From Mariniflexile sp. AS56 (lineage in GTDB: Bacteria > Bacteroidota > Bacteroidia > Flavobacteriales > Flavobacteriaceae): a stretch of DNA of 64,000 nt. The stretch is from positions 248,001 to 312,000 of the forward strand of contig NZ_JAUPED010000004.1 in assembly GCF_030552475.1 (NCBI RefSeq), read 5' to 3'. A program made the position numbers and the translations under genes. Positions within the stretch are counted from its first letter, which is position 1; the number at the start of each line of letters is the position of its first letter. Under the pieces are notes generated by a model that saw nothing but the letters and a program-made list of their open reading frames with translations, ran no database searches and was not told the origin of the DNA. This document shows, piece by piece, positions 24,635 through 32,923 of the stretch.

Positions 24635-24688
24635 AATTATTATTTTTTATATTAATAATTTCTCTCTTTCATTTGCAAAGTCATTGTT

Positions 24689-24895
24689 CTAGGCTTTTTT
24701 AGCACCTACAAAGCTAAAAAGAAGCGCTACAAGCCCTAAACCTATTGTTATATAGGCATTGGTGTTATCTTGCGCTTCAATAAGATCTAAATCCCCTATA
24801 CTTATCTGTGTTTCTGGCATAATCATGGTATAAATACCATACCCCAATAACACGACTCCTACTATCATTAAAATTGATTTTACACTCTTGTTCAT
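24689..24895 (-). CDS. small two-helix membrane protein, first gene of the CsbD operon
   Basis: 68 residues from the ATG at 24895. A longer frame opens at 24943, but that start would lie inside the -7 element at 24941-24948 and its extra residues (CQRVKRSYNLLNNEA) are not signal-like, so the shorter form is right. Helix 1 is KSILMIVGVVLLGYGIYTMI and helix 2 is ITIGLGLVALLFSFVGA, with a short acidic loop between. The pattern is DUF3185-like but I cannot place it firmly. Confidence 0.7.
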   Translation of the reverse strand: MNKSVKSILMIVGVVLLGYGIYTMIMPETQISIGDLDLIEAQDNTNAYITIGLGLVALLFSFVGAKKA

Positions 24896-24940
24896 GGCTT
24901 CGTTATTTAATAAGTTATAAGAGCGCTTTACTCTTTGACA

Positions 24941-24999
24941 CAAAGGTAGGCTAGCAGTAAAGATGTATGGTTACACAATTTTTATAGATTATTATAGAA
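24941..24999 (-). promoter_or_regulatory. composite stress promoter, copy 2 (TTCTATAA-N16-TGTAAC-N21-TACCTTTG)
   Basis: Minus strand: TTCTATAA at 24999-24992, TGTAAC at 24975-24970, TACCTTTG (exact -7 consensus) at 24948-24941. It drives the two-gene operon 24895-24449. Both spacings equal those of copy 1. Confidence 0.75.
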
Positions 25000-25026
25000 T
25001 TTTAAGAAACTGATTATTTTGGAATA

Positions 25027-25052
25027 AAAAAGCCACCTATTTAAAGTGGCTT
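25027..25052 (-). terminator. terminator of the 25324-25061 gene
   Basis: Minus strand stem AAGCCAC/GTGGCTT (25052-25046 and 25036-25030) with a 9-nt loop and a T-run after it, 9 bp past the stop at 25061. Confidence 0.8.
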
Positions 25053-25060
25053 GAATTTAT

Positions 25061-25324
25061 TTATTTGATGTAGATTAAGAACGCTATTACTACGGACAAG
25101 AAAACACTAACAGCAACTAGTTGCCGAATTCTATTTTGTCGATTCTTAATTTGAATACGCTTTTTTATATTTTCTAATTGAACTGCAGTCGCTTTAGGGA
25201 ATTCTTTTAATTCGATATTTGAATAACTCCCTTCTAAAGCACTGTTATCTTTTCGTTTTGTTAAAAGACTTCGGTTATTTTTTAACGAATTCATTGCCGC
25301 CATCATAGCACCTTCTCCACCCAT
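25061..25324 (-). CDS. small C-tail-anchored membrane protein, unknown function
   Basis: 87 residues. A soluble, basic N-terminal part is followed by a helix rich in Lys/Arg/Gln (AVQLENIKKRIQIKNRQNRIRQL) and one C-terminal transmembrane segment (VAVSVFLSVVIAFLIYIK), giving a tail-anchored layout. The start could be Met1, Met7 or Met8. No family was recognised. It is a single-gene unit under the third copy of the composite motif and is flanked by a terminator, which links it to the stress genes. Confidence 0.6.
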   Translation of the reverse strand: MGGEGAMMAAMNSLKNNRSLLTKRKDNSALEGSYSNIELKEFPKATAVQLENIKKRIQIKNRQNRIRQLVAVSVFLSVVIAFLIYIK

Positions 25325-25421
25325 AATTTCTAAGTTTTAAAATGAAACATAATTGATTTATCAAACAACAAAAGATACTATTAATCTCAGGTATTCTCAA
25401 TCAAACTAAAAAAAGCTGCTT

Positions 25422-25480
25422 TATATATAAGTAGCTAATTTTATAAAAATGTTACAAAATGGTGGTGTGAACTTATAGAA
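25422..25480 (-). promoter_or_regulatory. composite stress promoter, copy 3 (TTCTATAA-N16-TGTAAC-N21-TATATATA)
   Basis: Minus strand: TTCTATAA at 25480-25473, TGTAAC at 25456-25451, and 21 nt later TATATATA at 25429-25422, a weaker -7 element. The leader to the start at 25324 would be about 90 nt, longer than in the other two copies. Confidence 0.6.
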
Positions 25481-25558
25481 CTTGTTTGAAAACGAAAAGC
25501 ATCTTTCTCCTTTATATAAAATTGGCTTCTCTCGAATTAATAAACACTTAGATACAGA

Positions 25559-27019
25559 TTAATTATTTATAATGAGTTCCATACTATCTATATAATCTCC
25601 TAGACTGACATCAACATTTACAAAATTCACATATATGTCGATCGCATTTTTTGCATAAAATTCAGCCTTATATTTATCATAATTCACAAAACTCTTATTG
25701 TCAAACAATTTAGCCAAACCATAATACACATGCGCAAGTTCTATTTCAAAAACTCCTTTTCTATTTTCACTATCAATTAAACTAATTCTAACTTTTTTAG
25801 ACTTCTCATAATATTCCAAAGATTTATCATAAATATTTAAATTATAATTAACAAGCCCTAAACCATATAAACAAGCAGCATAAACCCTTAATATTTTAGG
25901 CCCCTCTATGTTTTTAAAACTTTTAAATTCCTGCTCAGCTTTTTCTAAATAAAATTTAGCTAATTTTAAATCATCACTATTATTAGTATTATAGAATATC
26001 AAAGAATAGTAGTCATTAAAATTGATATAAAAAGCAATTACAATAAATAAAAAATCTTCTCCTAAATAATCTTTATTACTAACTGCATTAATCAATTCTT
26101 CTCCCTCATCAAAATAAGTTCGAGCTTGATTAAATTCTCCTTGCTTCACATACAACTTACCTAAACTACTTATGGTATTTAAGTAACTTGAAACATAGTT
26201 GTTTTCAGCTTCATATGCCTTTTTTTTAAAATCATAGGCTTCTAATAATAATGAATCATAAAATTTATTATAGCCACTATACAAGCTATAGATATTCTGA
26301 TATTGTTTTCCTATATTAATATTATACTTTCCTGAATACAAAAAATTTAATCTTTTATACAAATTCAAAGAATAATCGTATTGCTCTCTAGCTTTTTCTA
26401 TTTCCCCTTTTTGCTTATAAAGAATACCTAAATCAGTATGAATTTCTGCTTTTTGAATAAGAAATATTTCAGTATCCAAATTGTACTTGTTGAAAAGACT
26501 AAGCGCCTCGATGAAATAAGTTTCTGGCTTTACTCCCTTTTCAAGAATATTATTTAAATAAATTCTACCTATAAATGAATCACTAATTGCTAATTCATAA
26601 TCATCTTTGGTGTTACTCCGAATATATTCAAACACTCCTAACGATTTAAAATAGTCATCAGCAATATAATATGATAATGCTTTCTCGAGCAATCCCCTTC
26701 CTTCTAAATAAGAGTCGTTAAGAATATTAGCAATTTCATCATCTTCTGCTTCGCTTAAAGACTTAATTTGTGCTAAAAATTGTTTTTTCATTGGATCAGA
26801 ATCATCCATATAGGCAACTTTTAAAAGCAAATCAATTTTGCGATCACGATCTTCATTATCATTTTTATCAGACACTCCTGTTTTATAACTTATAACAGCC
26901 GCAACAACAGTTAATAATCCAATACTTATTCCCACTATTAACAAAATGATTCCCATTTTTCGATTTAAGCTCATATCTGTACGAAATGTTTTCAAATATA
27001 CATTTTTGTTTTCAAACAT
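25559..27019 (-). CDS. membrane-anchored TPR protein
   Basis: 486 residues. One transmembrane helix near the N-terminus (about 23-46, MGIILLIVGISIGLLTVVAAVISY) is followed by an acidic stretch (DKNDNEDRD) and then tetratricopeptide-like helical repeats over about 100-470 (EIHTDLGILYKQKGEIEKAREQYDYSLNLYK, YVSSYLNTISSLGKLYVKQGEFNQARTYFDEG, YGLGLVNYNLNIYDKSLEYYEKSKK). The layout resembles the sensor half of Bacteroidota TPR regulators, but no kinase or HTH domain follows. Met16 is an alternative start. Partner unknown; monocistronic. Confidence 0.75.
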   Translation of the reverse strand: MFENKNVYLKTFRTDMSLNRKMGIILLIVGISIGLLTVVAAVISYKTGVSDKNDNEDRDRKIDLLLKVAYMDDSDPMKKQFLAQIKSLSEAEDDEIANILNDSYLEGRGLLEKALSYYIADDYFKSLGVFEYIRSNTKDDYELAISDSFIGRIYLNNILEKGVKPETYFIEALSLFNKYNLDTEIFLIQKAEIHTDLGILYKQKGEIEKAREQYDYSLNLYKRLNFLYSGKYNINIGKQYQNIYSLYSGYNKFYDSLLLEAYDFKKKAYEAENNYVSSYLNTISSLGKLYVKQGEFNQARTYFDEGEELINAVSNKDYLGEDFLFIVIAFYINFNDYYSLIFYNTNNSDDLKLAKFYLEKAEQEFKSFKNIEGPKILRVYAACLYGLGLVNYNLNIYDKSLEYYEKSKKVRISLIDSENRKGVFEIELAHVYYGLAKLFDNKSFVNYDKYKAEFYAKNAIDIYVNFVNVDVSLGDYIDSMELIINN

Positions 27020-27200
27020 TTACTCATGGAAAATTAAATTCAGAAATCCAGCCCCGTTTGTATTAGCCTATAAAAGTAAAAACAACTTGACTTCGAAACG
27101 GTTAGCTCTTTTGCTATAAAACACAGTGAGCCAAAACCATCAACAGGTAAAACTCCCCGCTTGGAAAACCTTCAAGTATTACACAACATAAAACAATGTA

Positions 27201-27222
27201 ATTCCTGCCGTCGCAGGAATGA
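27201..27222. repeat. short palindrome ATTCCTGC...GCAGGAAT, copy 1
   Basis: ATTCCTGCcgtcGCAGGAAT is a nearly perfect palindrome just downstream of trkH (stop at 27230, minus strand). A relative occurs at 46350-46368. It may act as a terminator hairpin or be a dispersed REP-like unit. Confidence 0.55.
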
Positions 27223-27229
27223 CAAGAAA

Positions 27230-28723
27230 CTATCTATTACGCCAAAAGAAAGGTGTGAATAAAATAAGTACCGTAAACAATTCTAAACGCCCAATAAGCA
27301 TTAAGAACGACGACCACCACTGTGCCAACGGTGGCAAAGCCGCATAATTATTTACAGGTCCGAAATTACCTAGCGCAGGACCAATATTCCCTAAACTGGA
27401 AGCAGACAAACCTATAGCCGATTCAAAATCTATATTAAACATCGAAAACACCAAAGCCCCTATAATAAACGATAGCATATACAGAATAAAAAAGGCTAAC
27501 ACATTAAACACAATAAACCTATTAATGGCCTTATTATTATACCTTACTGGAATAATAGCGTTGGGGTGCAGCGTGCGTTTAAATTCTAAAAAACCATTTT
27601 TTATAAGTATTAAATGGCGCACCACTTTTACACCTCCCGAAGTACTCCCTGCAGAACCACCAAGAAACATGAGTCCGAAAAAGAACACCACCAAAAAGGG
27701 TGTCCATAAGGTATAATCAGCACTTATAAAACCGGTTGTTGTAATAACACTTAGCACTTGAAATAAGGCGTGCCTAAAAACACTTTCACCTTCTCCCCAA
27801 ACCATAGGATGATTTATAGTCGATTTTGAGATGTCCGCTTGAAAATAAATTACAAGAGCCGCTATAACAGTAAAAACAACTACAAATTTAAAGTAGAGAC
27901 TAAACTCTTCATCTTGAATTATTTTTTGAACCCGTCCTTTAAAAGCAAAATAACTTAATACAAAGTTTGACCCCGCCAAAAACATAAATAATATGATGAT
28001 GTATTGAATAACAGGTTCGTTATTCCAATAAGCGACGCTGGCATTTTTTGTTGAAAACCCTCCTGTCGATAAAGTTGCCATAGAGTGATTGATCGCATCG
28101 AAAAACGACATTCCTGCTAGTTTTAACAAAAGTGTTTCCGCTGCAGTGTACCCAAAATAAATAAGCCATAAACGTTTGGCTGTATCTGTAATTCTAGGGT
28201 GTAGTTTATCGCCACTAGGCCCAGGTGCCTCGGCTGCAAAAAGCTGCATCCCTCCTATGCCTAATAATGGTAAAATAGCGATAGCAAGTACAATAATACC
28301 CATACCCCCAATCCAGTGTGTGGTACTTCTCCAAAACAAAACACCTTCGGGTAATATTTCAATATCGTTTAAAATTGAAGCGCCCGTGGTAGTATACCCA
28401 GACATGGTTTCGAAAAAAGCATTCGTAAACGTGGGAATACTTTCTGTTAACACATACGGCAAAGTACCCGACAAGGACATAATAATCCAACCAAAGGTTA
28501 CAACAATATAACCTTCACGCTTATTCATTTCCTTTTTATGCTTGGCAGTAAGCAACATGGTTACAATTCCTATAATGATGGTAAACAGACCAGCAAAAAA
28601 TATTTGTAAAGTCACACCATCGTTATAAAGAAAACTTACAAGAGACGCTAACAGCATAAAACCACCGTTAAAGACTAACAGCAATCCTAAAAAGTGGAAA
28701 ATGATTTTATAGTTGAGTTTCAA
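27230..28723 (-). CDS. trkH: TrkH/KtrB-type potassium uptake channel subunit
   Basis: 497 residues, polytopic. Four filter-like repeats typical of the family are visible: SGYTTTGASI, TLSTGGFST, ITTTGFISAD and SLGNIGPALGNFGP, each carrying the conserved Gly of the K+ selectivity filter. It works in the inner membrane with the cytoplasmic NAD(H)/ATP-binding TrkA subunit, whose gene lies 106 bp upstream on the same strand, so the pair is an operon trkA-trkH. Potassium uptake supports turgor control, fitting a marine habitat. Confidence 0.93.
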   Translation of the reverse strand: MKLNYKIIFHFLGLLLVFNGGFMLLASLVSFLYNDGVTLQIFFAGLFTIIIGIVTMLLTAKHKKEMNKREGYIVVTFGWIIMSLSGTLPYVLTESIPTFTNAFFETMSGYTTTGASILNDIEILPEGVLFWRSTTHWIGGMGIIVLAIAILPLLGIGGMQLFAAEAPGPSGDKLHPRITDTAKRLWLIYFGYTAAETLLLKLAGMSFFDAINHSMATLSTGGFSTKNASVAYWNNEPVIQYIIILFMFLAGSNFVLSYFAFKGRVQKIIQDEEFSLYFKFVVVFTVIAALVIYFQADISKSTINHPMVWGEGESVFRHALFQVLSVITTTGFISADYTLWTPFLVVFFFGLMFLGGSAGSTSGGVKVVRHLILIKNGFLEFKRTLHPNAIIPVRYNNKAINRFIVFNVLAFFILYMLSFIIGALVFSMFNIDFESAIGLSASSLGNIGPALGNFGPVNNYAALPPLAQWWSSFLMLIGRLELFTVLILFTPFFWRNR

Positions 28724-28829
28724 TTAGATAGTATTTATATTTTTACTTAAAACGACATCTCGAATCTTATTTTTAATTCGACACCCTTTCATATACGGGA
28801 GTTTCGGGTTTCGTAGCTGTTTGTTTTTT

Positions 28830-30179
28830 TTAAAGAAATAATTTTTCGACTCGTTTTATAGATTGAAGCAAGCAACACACGACTACGCGATCACCTTCTT
28901 GAATTTTAAAATCGCCCAAAGCAATCATTCCAATACCATCTCTAATAACTCCACCTATAATGGCAGATCTTGGAAAATCGATAGATTTAATAGATTTATT
29001 ACAAACAGCAGATGTCCCTTTAACTTCAAATTCCAGCAACTCTGCATTTAAATTATTAAGCTTGGTCATGGCAACTACTTCACCACGGCGTATATATCTA
29101 AAAATATTATTGGCTGCTAATAATTTCTTATTTACCAAGGTATCAATCCCAATAGAATGTGATAACTCGAAATAATCCATATTTTCAACCAAAGCAATGG
29201 TTTTTTTTATGCCTTTTGATTTTGCCACTAAACACGACATAATGTTGGTTTCAGAATTTCCTCCCACAGCTATAAAAGCATCCATGTCGCGAATATTTTC
29301 TTCTTCTAGCAAGTCAACGTTTCGTCCATCACTATTAATAACCAATACCTTTGTGAGAACTTCAGCAATTTCGAAAGCTCTATCTCTATTGCCTTCCAAT
29401 AATTTAACATTAAATCCTTTTTCACTTAAATCTCTAGCGGTTTTAAAACCTATTTGGCTTCCGCCAAGAATCATCACATTTTTTAAAGCTTTGTTGGTTC
29501 TTCCGGTAAGTCTACAAAGTTCATCACCACCGCCTTCAGAAGTTATAAAAACAACATTATCACCCCGTTTAAACTTGGTATCACCACGAGGAATGATGGT
29601 GTATTGCGTTCCAAAACGCTGAATCGCAATAGGCACAAAATGTAATTCTGGAAAAATTTCAGCGGCTTCTTTAACGGTTTTACCAACAAAGGATGCCGAT
29701 CTAGACAGGGTTAAACCTGACATCGTTAAGGCCCCATTTTCAAACTCGTAATTCTCGTTAAAGGATGATTGTTTTAATGATAATTCAATTTCAGATGCTG
29801 CTAAAGCCTCAGGAGAAATCAACTCATCAATTCCAAATTTTGTAAAACCAACCTCTTCTTTATGGTGTATAAACTCGGTATTAGAAATTCTTGCAATGGT
29901 TTTTTTAGCCCCTAATTGCTTAGCTAACACACAAATAGTAATATTCGTGGTTTCGCTCGATGTTACGGCTATAAATAAATCGCAGGTATTTACACGCGCT
30001 TCTTTTAAAATTGCAATAGAAGTGGCATCACCTCGAATCACTCTAATATCTAAATGCGTATCAGCGTAGGCTAAACTTACCTTGTTGGGATCTAATAAAG
30101 TAATTTCTTGAGATTCGTAAGATAATAACTTAGCCAAATGAAATCCTACTTCACCGGCTCCAGCAATAATTATTTTCAT
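28830..30179 (-). CDS. trkA: Trk system potassium uptake regulator TrkA
   Basis: 449 residues with the tandem TrkA layout: NAD-binding RCK domain 1 at the N-terminus (MKIIIAGAGEVGFHLAKLLS, then LLDPNK), a TrkA_C domain near 140-225 (ENGALTMSGLTLSRSASFVGKTV), RCK domain 2 from about 232 (NVMILGGSQIGFKTARDLSE), and TrkA_C 2 at the end. It is peripheral at the inner membrane and gates TrkH. Length and domain doubling match enterobacterial TrkA. It is upstream of trkH on the minus strand. Confidence 0.93.
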   Translation of the reverse strand: MKIIIAGAGEVGFHLAKLLSYESQEITLLDPNKVSLAYADTHLDIRVIRGDATSIAILKEARVNTCDLFIAVTSSETTNITICVLAKQLGAKKTIARISNTEFIHHKEEVGFTKFGIDELISPEALAASEIELSLKQSSFNENYEFENGALTMSGLTLSRSASFVGKTVKEAAEIFPELHFVPIAIQRFGTQYTIIPRGDTKFKRGDNVVFITSEGGGDELCRLTGRTNKALKNVMILGGSQIGFKTARDLSEKGFNVKLLEGNRDRAFEIAEVLTKVLVINSDGRNVDLLEEENIRDMDAFIAVGGNSETNIMSCLVAKSKGIKKTIALVENMDYFELSHSIGIDTLVNKKLLAANNIFRYIRRGEVVAMTKLNNLNAELLEFEVKGTSAVCNKSIKSIDFPRSAIIGGVIRDGIGMIALGDFKIQEGDRVVVCCLLQSIKRVEKLFL

Positions 30180-30374
30180 TTATTAAAATTCATTTTAAAC
30201 ACCCTAATAAGGGACTGCAATATACTATATTTTAGAGTTAGCACATTAAAATAGCTTTATGTAACCAATAAATCGTGTAAGTTGTAATAATTAAATGATT
30301 TAGAAATGCTGAAATTTTTATCACTTTACCCTATTTAGATTTTAATTGATATTTTAAAGTAGAAATAAATTATG

Positions 30375-30382
30375 TAGGTTTG
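30375..30382 (+). promoter_or_regulatory. -7 element TAGGTTTG for ubiE
   Basis: Exact TAnnTTTG match, 16 bp upstream of the TTG start at 30399, implying a leader of only about 10 nt. Confidence 0.5.
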
Positions 30383-30398
30383 CCAAAAAATTAGAGCA

Positions 30399-31124
30399 TT
30401 GTCGAAAATTAAGCCTTACAAAAACAGCGATTTAGGAAAAAAAGAACAGGTAACTAAAATGTTTGATACCATTTCTGGAGATTACGACGGGTTAAACCGT
30501 GTGATATCTTTTGGAATAGATATTAAATGGCGTAAAAACGTAGTTAAGCTTGTTAAAGAAAGCAACCCAGACACCATTCTAGATATCGCTACTGGAACGG
30601 GCGATTTAGCTATAAATCTAGCCGAAACCAACGCTACTAAAATTGTTGGTTTAGACATAAGTAGTGGCATGCTTGAAGTTGGTAAAGTAAAAATCAAGAA
30701 GAAAGCTTTAGAATCTAAAATAGACATGATTTTAGGTGACAGTGAAAATATGCCTTTTGAAGATAATAGTTTTGACGCTATTACCGTTGCCTTTGGGGTG
30801 CGTAACTTCGAAACACTTGAAAATGGCCTTAAAGAAATTTATCGAGTACTAAAACCTAACGGTACATTTGTTATTTTAGAAACTTCGATCCCAACAAAAA
30901 CCCCTTACAAACAAGGTTACAAATTCTACACATCAAACATATTGCCTCTTATAGGTAAACTGTTTTCTAAAGATAGAAGTGCTTATAAATATTTATGCGA
31001 ATCGGCATCTGTTTTTCCTTATGGTGAAGCTTTGAACAATATTTTACGTAAAATTGGGTTTATTAATGTTGAAGATTTTCCGCAAACTTTTGGAGTTGCG
31101 ACTATTTACAAAGCGTCAAAATAA
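30399..31124 (+). CDS. ubiE: demethylmenaquinone methyltransferase
   Basis: 241 residues from a TTG at 30399. It adds the final methyl group of menaquinone from SAM (MenG activity); flavobacteria respire with menaquinone. Family motifs are [22 protein letters not shown] near the N-terminus, SAM motif [38 protein letters not shown], and the C-terminal [17 protein letters not shown]. The TTG start is placed by the -7 element 16 bp upstream and by the alignment of YDGLN-type motifs; no in-frame ATG precedes it. The porT gene follows 91 bp downstream, plausibly in the same transcript. Confidence 0.93.
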   Translation: MSKIKPYKNSDLGKKEQVTKMFDTISGDYDGLNRVISFGIDIKWRKNVVKLVKESNPDTILDIATGTGDLAINLAETNATKIVGLDISSGMLEVGKVKIKKKALESKIDMILGDSENMPFEDNSFDAITVAFGVRNFETLENGLKEIYRVLKPNGTFVILETSIPTKTPYKQGYKFYTSNILPLIGKLFSKDRSAYKYLCESASVFPYGEALNNILRKIGFINVEDFPQTFGVATIYKASK

Positions 31125-31215
31125 AACTATGAAACGAGCATGTTAAAAATTTCATCTCCCAAGGAAATGATTAATTGCGAACAACATGTGTCCGTTAAAA
31201 AATAAACACACTTAC

Positions 31216-31944
31216 ATGAAATACTTTTTTGCATTATTAACATGTTTACTTATCACACAATCTTCTGATGCTCAATTATTCAGAAAAGAGAAAGTAACTT
31301 ATGATGCAAACCAAGGGAGAGGCACTACCGATAATAACTTATTACGCTGGGGATACTTTTTAGGAATTAATAATTATGATTTCAACTTCGATTACAACGA
31401 AGACTTACGTGATATTTACGTAAAACGAAGCCCTGGTTTTAGTGTAGGTTTAATAGGAAACCTACGCATTAACGAGTTTTTAGATTTACGTTTAGAACCT
31501 GGTTTATTAATTACAACCCGCGAATTGTATTATAGCCAAAGCTATTTTCAAGGCGCTGCAGTTACTGAAGCCGATTTAATACGTGAGGTCAAATCGACCT
31601 ACATACATCTACCTTTATTACTTAAAGTTTCAACCAAGCGTGTTAATAATTTCAAACCCTTTATTGTGGGCGGTTTTTCAACAGCTTTAAACTTATCTAG
31701 TAATGAAGAAAACCCTAACGACAATTCTAACGGGCAATTTAGAACTACCAAAAACAACCTATATTACGAATTAGGTTTTGGTATAGACTTCTATTTATAC
31801 AATTTTAAATTCACACCCTCTATACGCGGTCTTTTTGGAATTAACGACGAACTTGTGCGTGACGAAAACCCAGACAGTCCTTGGACAAGCAACGTAAACA
31901 GCATGAAAACCAGAGGTGTTTTTATTAATTTTACGTTTCAATAG
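31216..31944 (+). CDS. porT: PorT family outer membrane beta-barrel protein (type IX secretion)
   Basis: 242 residues from the ATG at 31216; an upstream in-frame ATG at 31186 would add ten residues ahead of a clear signal peptide (MKYFFALLTCLLITQSSDAQ) and is rejected. The mature part begins LFRKEKVTYDAN and continues as an eight-strand-like barrel (GYFLGINNYDFNF, FSVGLIGNLRINEFLDLRLEPGLLITTREL, FKPFIVGGFSTALNLS), ending in aromatic INFTFQ. In Bacteroidota the gene next to ubiE commonly encodes PorT, a T9SS component. The large T9SS substrate at 7074-11978 fits this. Confidence 0.85.
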   Translation: MKYFFALLTCLLITQSSDAQLFRKEKVTYDANQGRGTTDNNLLRWGYFLGINNYDFNFDYNEDLRDIYVKRSPGFSVGLIGNLRINEFLDLRLEPGLLITTRELYYSQSYFQGAAVTEADLIREVKSTYIHLPLLLKVSTKRVNNFKPFIVGGFSTALNLSSNEENPNDNSNGQFRTTKNNLYYELGFGIDFYLYNFKFTPSIRGLFGINDELVRDENPDSPWTSNVNSMKTRGVFINFTFQ

Positions 31945-31996
31945 ACTTAAGACAAAAAGCACTTAGCTTTAACCAATCAACCCATTTTTAATTGTT

Positions 31997-32021
31997 AATT
32001 TTCAATTATTCATTGAAAATC
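31997..32021. terminator. hairpin between convergent porT and the rRNA/tRNA methyltransferase gene
   Basis: ATTTTCAAT (31998-32006) / ATTGAAAAT (32012-32020) with loop TATTC, overlapping the stop of the minus-strand gene. A+T-rich; likely a weak bidirectional terminator. Confidence 0.5.
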
Positions 32022-32745
32022 AACACCCTCTTCTCTTAAATTCGCTCAATAAAATAGCAGTCGCAGTCGCCACATTTAAACTTTCAGTTGCTTGTAAATC
32101 GCCAAATCTTGGAATGGATATTTTATCAGTAATAATAGCTTCCACTTTTTTTGAAACGCCGTTGGCTTCGTTACCCATAACCAAAATACCATGTTCAGGC
32201 AATTGTTCCTTATAAACGTTTTCACCTTCCATAAAGGCACCATAAACAGGAACCTCTGTTGCTTTTAAAAACTCAACCAAATCAACATAATTAATAGTCA
32301 CTCTGGTTATAGACCCCATAGTCGCCTGCACCACTTTAGGGTTAAAACAGTCTACAGTTTCATGACTACACACCAAATTTTTCACCCCAAACCAATCACA
32401 AAGCCTGATGATGGTTCCCAAGTTCCCAGGATCTCTAACAGCATCAAGCGCCACTGTAAGTCCGTTTACTTCAATCGGTTCTTCTGCAGGTATTTTAAAA
32501 ATAGCCAAAGCCGTGTTGGGTGTTGTTAAAAAACTAATTCGTTTTAAATCGGTTTCATTGATTAAAATTTCATTTCTGGCATCACTATTGAAGGATTCAG
32601 TCGTATATAATGCATGTAAAACCAAATGAGATTGTAATAACTCTTTTATCGTTTTAACGCCTTCAACAACAAAAAGACCATGTTGTTGTCGGTATTTTTT
32701 TTGCTTTAAACTCGTTATTAGTTTTATCTGACTTTTAGAGAGCAT
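32020..32745 (-). CDS. TrmH/SpoU family RNA 2'-O-methyltransferase
   Basis: 241 residues. The N-terminal substrate-binding domain (QHGLFVVEGVKTIKELLQ) is followed by the SPOUT knot with the three family motifs: RDPGNLGTIIR (motif 1), VMGNEANGVSKKVE (motif 2) and SIPRFGDLQATESLNVATA (motif 3). These enzymes 2'-O-methylate ribose in rRNA or tRNA; which target (G2251-like or other) is not readable. It stands alone, convergent with porT and divergent from tamL. Confidence 0.88.
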   Translation of the reverse strand: MLSKSQIKLITSLKQKKYRQQHGLFVVEGVKTIKELLQSHLVLHALYTTESFNSDARNEILINETDLKRISFLTTPNTALAIFKIPAEEPIEVNGLTVALDAVRDPGNLGTIIRLCDWFGVKNLVCSHETVDCFNPKVVQATMGSITRVTINYVDLVEFLKATEVPVYGAFMEGENVYKEQLPEHGILVMGNEANGVSKKVEAIITDKISIPRFGDLQATESLNVATATAILLSEFKRRGC

Positions 32746-32841
32746 GACGTTTTATTAATTAATATGATTTTTTATAAAGAAATGAAAATACCAATGTATT
32801 AATCTCAAATTATTTAAATATTTATTTCAATGAAAATAATG

Positions 32842-32849
32842 TATTTTTG
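32842..32849 (+). promoter_or_regulatory. -7 element TATTTTTG for tamL
   Basis: Exact TAnnTTTG match, 74 bp upstream of the TTG start at 32924. Confidence 0.5.
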
Positions 32850-32923
32850 AGTCCGCAAAGGTCATTATTTTTTTTAACCAAATAGACAAAGAACACCTAT
32901 AACCTGAATTAATTTTTTTTCGT

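Noticed and set aside
24896-24943. Upstream ATG at 24943 for the two-helix protein
   Set aside because: It lies in the -7 element TACCTTTG; the residues added are not signal-like.
31186-31215. Earlier ATG for porT
   Set aside because: It puts ten charged/polar residues before a complete signal peptide.
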